DNA from: Donghicola sp041224595
GTDB taxonomy: Bacteria; Pseudomonadota; Alphaproteobacteria; Rhodobacterales; Rhodobacteraceae
Direction of reading: 5' to 3'
Assembly (NCBI RefSeq): GCF_041224595.1
Contig: NZ_JBGFGN010000012.1
Coordinates: 1 to 5,424 of the forward strand
DNA length: 5,424 bases
Positions within the stretch are counted from its first letter, which is position 1, and every line of letters starts with the position of its first letter. A program made the translations under genes and the position numbers. Below are positions 3,185 through 5,424 of the stretch, one piece after another. The notes beneath the pieces are model-generated. The model saw nothing but the letters and a program-made list of their open reading frames with translations, made no database searches and had not been told where the DNA came from.

Positions 3185-4920
3185 TCGGCTGGTACAAATA
3201 CGACGCCTCTGATCCGGTTGGACACGGGATCGTTGCGTACTTTCTCGCGCCAACTGTCGGAAAGTCGGTCGAGGGACAGCGCCTCCAGCTCACGCGTGAA
3301 CCAGCACCGGAGCTCCTGGCTGGTGACCCAGAGCAGATCCTGCGGTTCCTGAAGCGGTTGACCTTCAAGCGGCGGTTCAGCGCGATGACGATGACCTTTG
3401 CCGAAGACGATGTGCCGGTGGCAGCCTTCAATCGCGGTGACCGCGCGCAGCGGGACAAGGTGGGCAAGGCCGTTACCGCTGTGCTGGAGCTGGCCTACCT
3501 GCACATTCCGCCGGAGCAGCGCCCTCCGGTCCTGATCGGAACCCATACCCATACGGGGCGGCTCGAGATCAACATTTTGCTGCCCAAGGCGGTGCTGGCA
3601 GGCCACGGGCGCTATCTGTCATGGAACCCGTGCCCCCCGACGCCGCGGCACCGCGCGATGTGGGACCTGCAGCGCCAACTCATCAATGCACGGCTCGGGT
3701 GTGCCGAACCCACTGATCCGCGCCGGACCCAGTGGGTCAGCTTTCCCCCGTGGTTGAGCAAAAGCACCGCCGAGCTGGCGCGCCATAGTTTGGCCTCGTC
3801 CAATATGGCCATTCTGGAGTTCGGACAGCAGTTGGAAGAGCTGGCGCAAAGCAACGCTATTCCCCATCGCAAAGCGCTGCGGCGGCATATGCGCAAATTG
3901 GCGCGCAAGGCGGGCTACCGGATCGGGCGCCCGAATGACAAATCGATGCGCTTCGATGCCATTGATCCGGTGCGCACAGAGCCGAAGCGTTTCGTTTTCA
4001 AAGGGCGCCTTTTTGAGGACCGCCCCTATGCGGTGGTGCGCCAGGATCAGGCCGCCTTCGATGCACGCTTTGTCGCGCAAGATCTCGAAGACCGCCTCTT
4101 TGATCTCTCTGAAGACTGCGAAGAAATGACGGCGCGGAAATATGGAAAAGATGGCTGGGATCTGTGGCCCTTTGATCCGCTTCATAGCTTTGTCAAAGGA
4201 CAGGAGTGTATCGCGTGGCAACGGGCACATGCTATTGAAAACGCTTCGACCTTTCCCGAAAGAAAAATCGCAAAATCCCGCAAGATCCACCTACCGAAGC
4301 CGCCGATCTTGCAAACCCTGGTCGCACGACTGAGTGCCCTCGCGGAACTCTTTCAGAACCAGCTGGCCACGCGCCGGATCGCGCAGGTAATCGCATCCCA
4401 TCGTAACGACTTCCAAACCACCAAACAGACCTGGAGAACGCTTCGTGACCGTATCGACCGACTTACAGAGCCTGAGCGCCATGCTCCTCGAACTTCGCAC
4501 CATGATGGACCGCCTCGAAGCCATGCTGGAGCGCTCAGAGGACGAGACCCTCTCGGATCGCCTGCAGGAGATCGCGGACGCGATCCTCGCCTCGAACGCC
4601 TACTCTCGCCAGATCGTGGAGACGCTGTCGGGCGCCCTGATGCAGCAGCAGGACCTGATGCGCATGGCCGCGCAGATCGACGCCATCCATCAGAACCAGA
4701 TCCAGATGACGCAGTGGCTTGGACAGAGCCTCGAGAAGGCTCAAGAGGATGGTTGATTAGGAACTGGCTCGCGGGAGACCGACCGCAGCCAGAACCCGGG
4801 GATCGGCTGGAGTTTTTAGTGGAAGAAGGGGTGTGCGGTCAGAAAAGCGCATCGCGCTCCGGATCGAACACATGGGTGCCATGGGCAATAGCATACTGCC
4901 GCTCGGGCGTCAGACCATAG
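3178..4920 (+). CDS. mobA: Relaxase of the ColE1 MbeA-like (HEN-signature) MOBP group
   Basis: This protein would nick one strand at oriT, stay attached through a tyrosine, and pilot the strand to a recipient cell. Motif I is probably GIVAYFLAP with Tyr21 as nucleophile. KRRFSAMTMTFAEDD (about 64-78) fits motif II. Motif III is IGTHTHTGRLEINILLP, with His123, Glu130 and Asn132. Their spacing (7 and 2) equals the His97-Glu104-Asn106 metal-ligand set reported for ColE1 MbeA, in place of the three histidines of most relaxases. A basic helical stretch (about 229-250) and a C-terminal helix (about 378-430) follow. Start ATG overlaps mobC by 7 bases, with GGAG 11 bases upstream. The open frame gives 580 residues, but from about residue 433 the peptide is rich in Arg, Pro, Asp, Gly and His and shares its DNA with the gene at 4445. 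Either this is a ColE1-type overlap, or the true protein ends near 4448 and a base has been lost. The N-terminal relaxase identity is firm. Confidence 0.88.
   Translation: MLIGWYKYDASDPVGHGIVAYFLAPTVGKSVEGQRLQLTREPAPELLAGDPEQILRFLKRLTFKRRFSAMTMTFAEDDVPVAAFNRGDRAQRDKVGKAVTAVLELAYLHIPPEQRPPVLIGTHTHTGRLEINILLPKAVLAGHGRYLSWNPCPPTPRHRAMWDLQRQLINARLGCAEPTDPRRTQWVSFPPWLSKSTAELARHSLASSNMAILEFGQQLEELAQSNAIPHRKALRRHMRKLARKAGYRIGRPNDKSMRFDAIDPVRTEPKRFVFKGRLFEDRPYAVVRQDQAAFDARFVAQDLEDRLFDLSEDCEEMTARKYGKDGWDLWPFDPLHSFVKGQECIAWQRAHAIENASTFPERKIAKSRKIHLPKPPILQTLVARLSALAELFQNQLATRRIAQVIASHRNDFQTTKQTWRTLRDRIDRLTEPERHAPRTSHHDGPPRSHAGALRGRDPLGSPAGDRGRDPRLERLLSPDRGDAVGRPDAAAGPDAHGRADRRHPSEPDPDDAVAWTEPREGSRGWLIRNWLAGDRPQPEPGDRLEFLVEEGVCGQKSASRSGSNTWVPWAIAYCRSGVRP
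4433..4436 (+). promoter_or_regulatory. Ribosome binding site inside the relaxase gene
   Basis: GGAG lies 8 bases before the GTG at 4445, at ideal spacing. It supports independent initiation of the nested gene within the relaxase message. Confidence 0.55.
4445..4756 (+). CDS. Coiled-coil mobilization protein nested in the relaxase frame (MbeB/MbeD-like position)
   Basis: A 103-residue product in a different frame from the relaxase and entirely inside its open frame. The sequence is strongly protein-like: LQSLSAMLLELRTMMDRLEAM forms regular heptads, followed by LSDRLQEIADAILASNAY and a methionine- and glutamine-rich helix (LMQQQDLMRMAAQIDAIHQN). It is acidic, without cysteine or a membrane span, and probably an elongated coiled coil. 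Codon choice here looks far more natural than that of the overlapping relaxase frame. GTG is taken as the start because of its GGAG; the GTGA sequence also holds a TGA in the third frame. In ColE1, mbeB and mbeD are small genes wholly within mbeA and help plasmid transfer; this gene has the same position. Shared position and coiled coil suggest, but do not prove, equivalent function. An ATG at 4481 is an alternative start. Confidence 0.7.
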   Translation: MTVSTDLQSLSAMLLELRTMMDRLEAMLERSEDETLSDRLQEIADAILASNAYSRQIVETLSGALMQQQDLMRMAAQIDAIHQNQIQMTQWLGQSLEKAQEDG

Positions 4921-5195
4921 CGGTAGTAGTCACGCACCCCCAGAATGTCTAGCACCACAAGATCAGGCGTCGTGGCCACTTCCGCTTCGCTGACTGGGTC
5001 TTCGACCACAACTTCGTCGTCGCCAAGTCCCTCGGTCAGGAAAAACGGTTCTGGCTCGGGCCAGTGGGTCATACGCAGGCCGCCCTGTCGCAATCTCGGC
5101 GGGCCCTGCATATGGTCTGGGACACCGCAGTCTGTGAGGCGCTCCACATGGCCCAACCGCAGGAAACTGCGCAGATCGACAAACGCCGAGAACAT
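4839..5195 (-). CDS. Unrecognised acidic protein (118 residues or longer)
   Basis: I do not recognise a family. From the ATG at 5193-5195 the product begins MFSAFVDLRSFLRLGHVERL. It continues with a proline- and glutamate-rich centre (THWPEPEPFFLTEGLGDDEV) and ends in a compact region (LVVLDILGVRDYYRYGLTPE, then QYAIAHGTHVFDPERDALF). It is acidic with no signal peptide or membrane helix. The frame stays open upstream to the window edge; the residues just before Met64 of the long frame (IQFFEGTVPEGTRSVPDPAT) also look protein-like, so the true start may lie upstream, up to a TTG at 5384 that has no clear ribosome binding site. A competing frame starts at ATG 5347. Its 3' end overlaps the last 82 bases of the convergent relaxase open frame, which adds doubt about that frame's tail. 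Function unknown. Confidence 0.6.
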   Translation of the reverse strand: MFSAFVDLRSFLRLGHVERLTDCGVPDHMQGPPRLRQGGLRMTHWPEPEPFFLTEGLGDDEVVVEDPVSEAEVATTPDLVVLDILGVRDYYRYGLTPERQYAIAHGTHVFDPERDALF

Positions 5196-5397
5196 GATCG
5201 GAGCCGTCGCGGGATCAGGAACAGACCGCGTTCCTTCGGGAACAGTGCCTTCGAAAAACTGGATGAGTTGGCCCAGTCGTGGACGGTTAGTGTCCGAGCA
5301 CGTGGTGTAATTTCCGCACCGCCAACGGTGTAATCCCGGGTGGCCATCGAGGTGTATGGTCGAGGTGGAGTTTGACCGCTTCAACCACGAACCACAC

Positions 5398-5401
5398 GGA
5401 G
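5398..5401 (+). promoter_or_regulatory. Strong ribosome binding site for the gene at the right edge
   Basis: GGAG lies 6 bases before the ATG at 5408, in the context CACGGAGACCCCGATG. Confidence 0.6.
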
Positions 5402-5407
5402 ACCCCG

Positions 5408-5424
5408 ATGACCAAAACCAACAT
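5408..5424 (+). CDS. Start of a plus-strand gene, N-terminus only
   Basis: Only the first five codons (MTKTN) and part of a sixth are visible. The call rests on the well-placed GGAG and on the gap of about 200 bp from the likely start of the divergent minus-strand gene, which leaves room for promoters. The product cannot be identified. Confidence 0.5.

Noticed and set aside
4764..4817. Possible terminator after the mobilization genes (short CTGGCT/AGCCAG and CAGCC/GGCTG pairings before TTTTT)
   Set aside because: The stems are only 5-6 bp, mutually exclusive and widely looped, and the region is still inside the open relaxase frame.
1..5424. CRISPR array, complete tRNA or rRNA gene, riboswitch
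   Set aside because: No regularly spaced direct repeats, cloverleaf-forming sequence or known riboswitch core was seen on either strand.

Overview
The window looks like accessory DNA from an alphaproteobacterium, most likely Rhodobacterales (Paracoccus/Roseobacter-like). The coding parts are GC-rich and the gene types fit, but no taxonomic marker is present. It contains plasmid- or island-type functions only: an insertion-sequence end, a broken integrase with possible attachment-site DNA, a small repressor, and a mobilization cassette. No replication, conjugation-channel or housekeeping gene is visible.

Left part (1-1013). Bases 1-140 are the right end of an IS3-family element: the last 32 codons of its transposase plus the terminal repeat. 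It is inserted in a P4-type tyrosine integrase on the minus strand. Only the integrase N-terminus survives (141-533), and its present stop codon is supplied by the IS end. Upstream of the integrase is about 480 bp without a gene. It holds two similarly built pairs of 12-bp tandem repeats (539-562 and 793-816) on either side of a short match to a tRNA-Ser 3' end (690-704), a layout resembling arm and core sites of an integrase attachment region.

Middle part (1014-2529). An XRE-family repressor (minus) diverges from an unrecognised protein (plus, 1359-1963) whose natural start and body lie in different frames, suggesting a one-base loss near 1440. The gene converges on a small unrecognised minus-strand gene (2233-2529). 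Between them are a 16-bp perfect palindrome inside a 53-bp inverted repeat, a 15-bp direct repeat and an 8-bp inverted repeat, interpretable as a bidirectional terminator or a protein-binding locus.

Right part (2530-5424). An AT-rich gene-free segment carries two perfect DnaA-box-like sequences 84 bp apart and is a candidate origin (oriV and/or oriT). It leads into a ColE1-like mobilization cassette: a MobC-like accessory protein, a relaxase with the His-Glu-Asn (HEN) metal-ligand signature known from ColE1 MbeA, and a coiled-coil gene lying wholly inside the relaxase open frame, as mbeB and mbeD lie within mbeA. An unrecognised minus-strand gene follows, and a new plus-strand gene with a strong ribosome binding site begins at the right edge.

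As a working model, MobC and the relaxase would assemble at an oriT upstream of mobC, with transfer through a channel encoded elsewhere. The damaged integrase suggests the left segment can no longer excise by itself. The main uncertainties are three places where a single-base change near a short homopolymer would give a more ordinary gene structure; these may be mutations or sequence errors.
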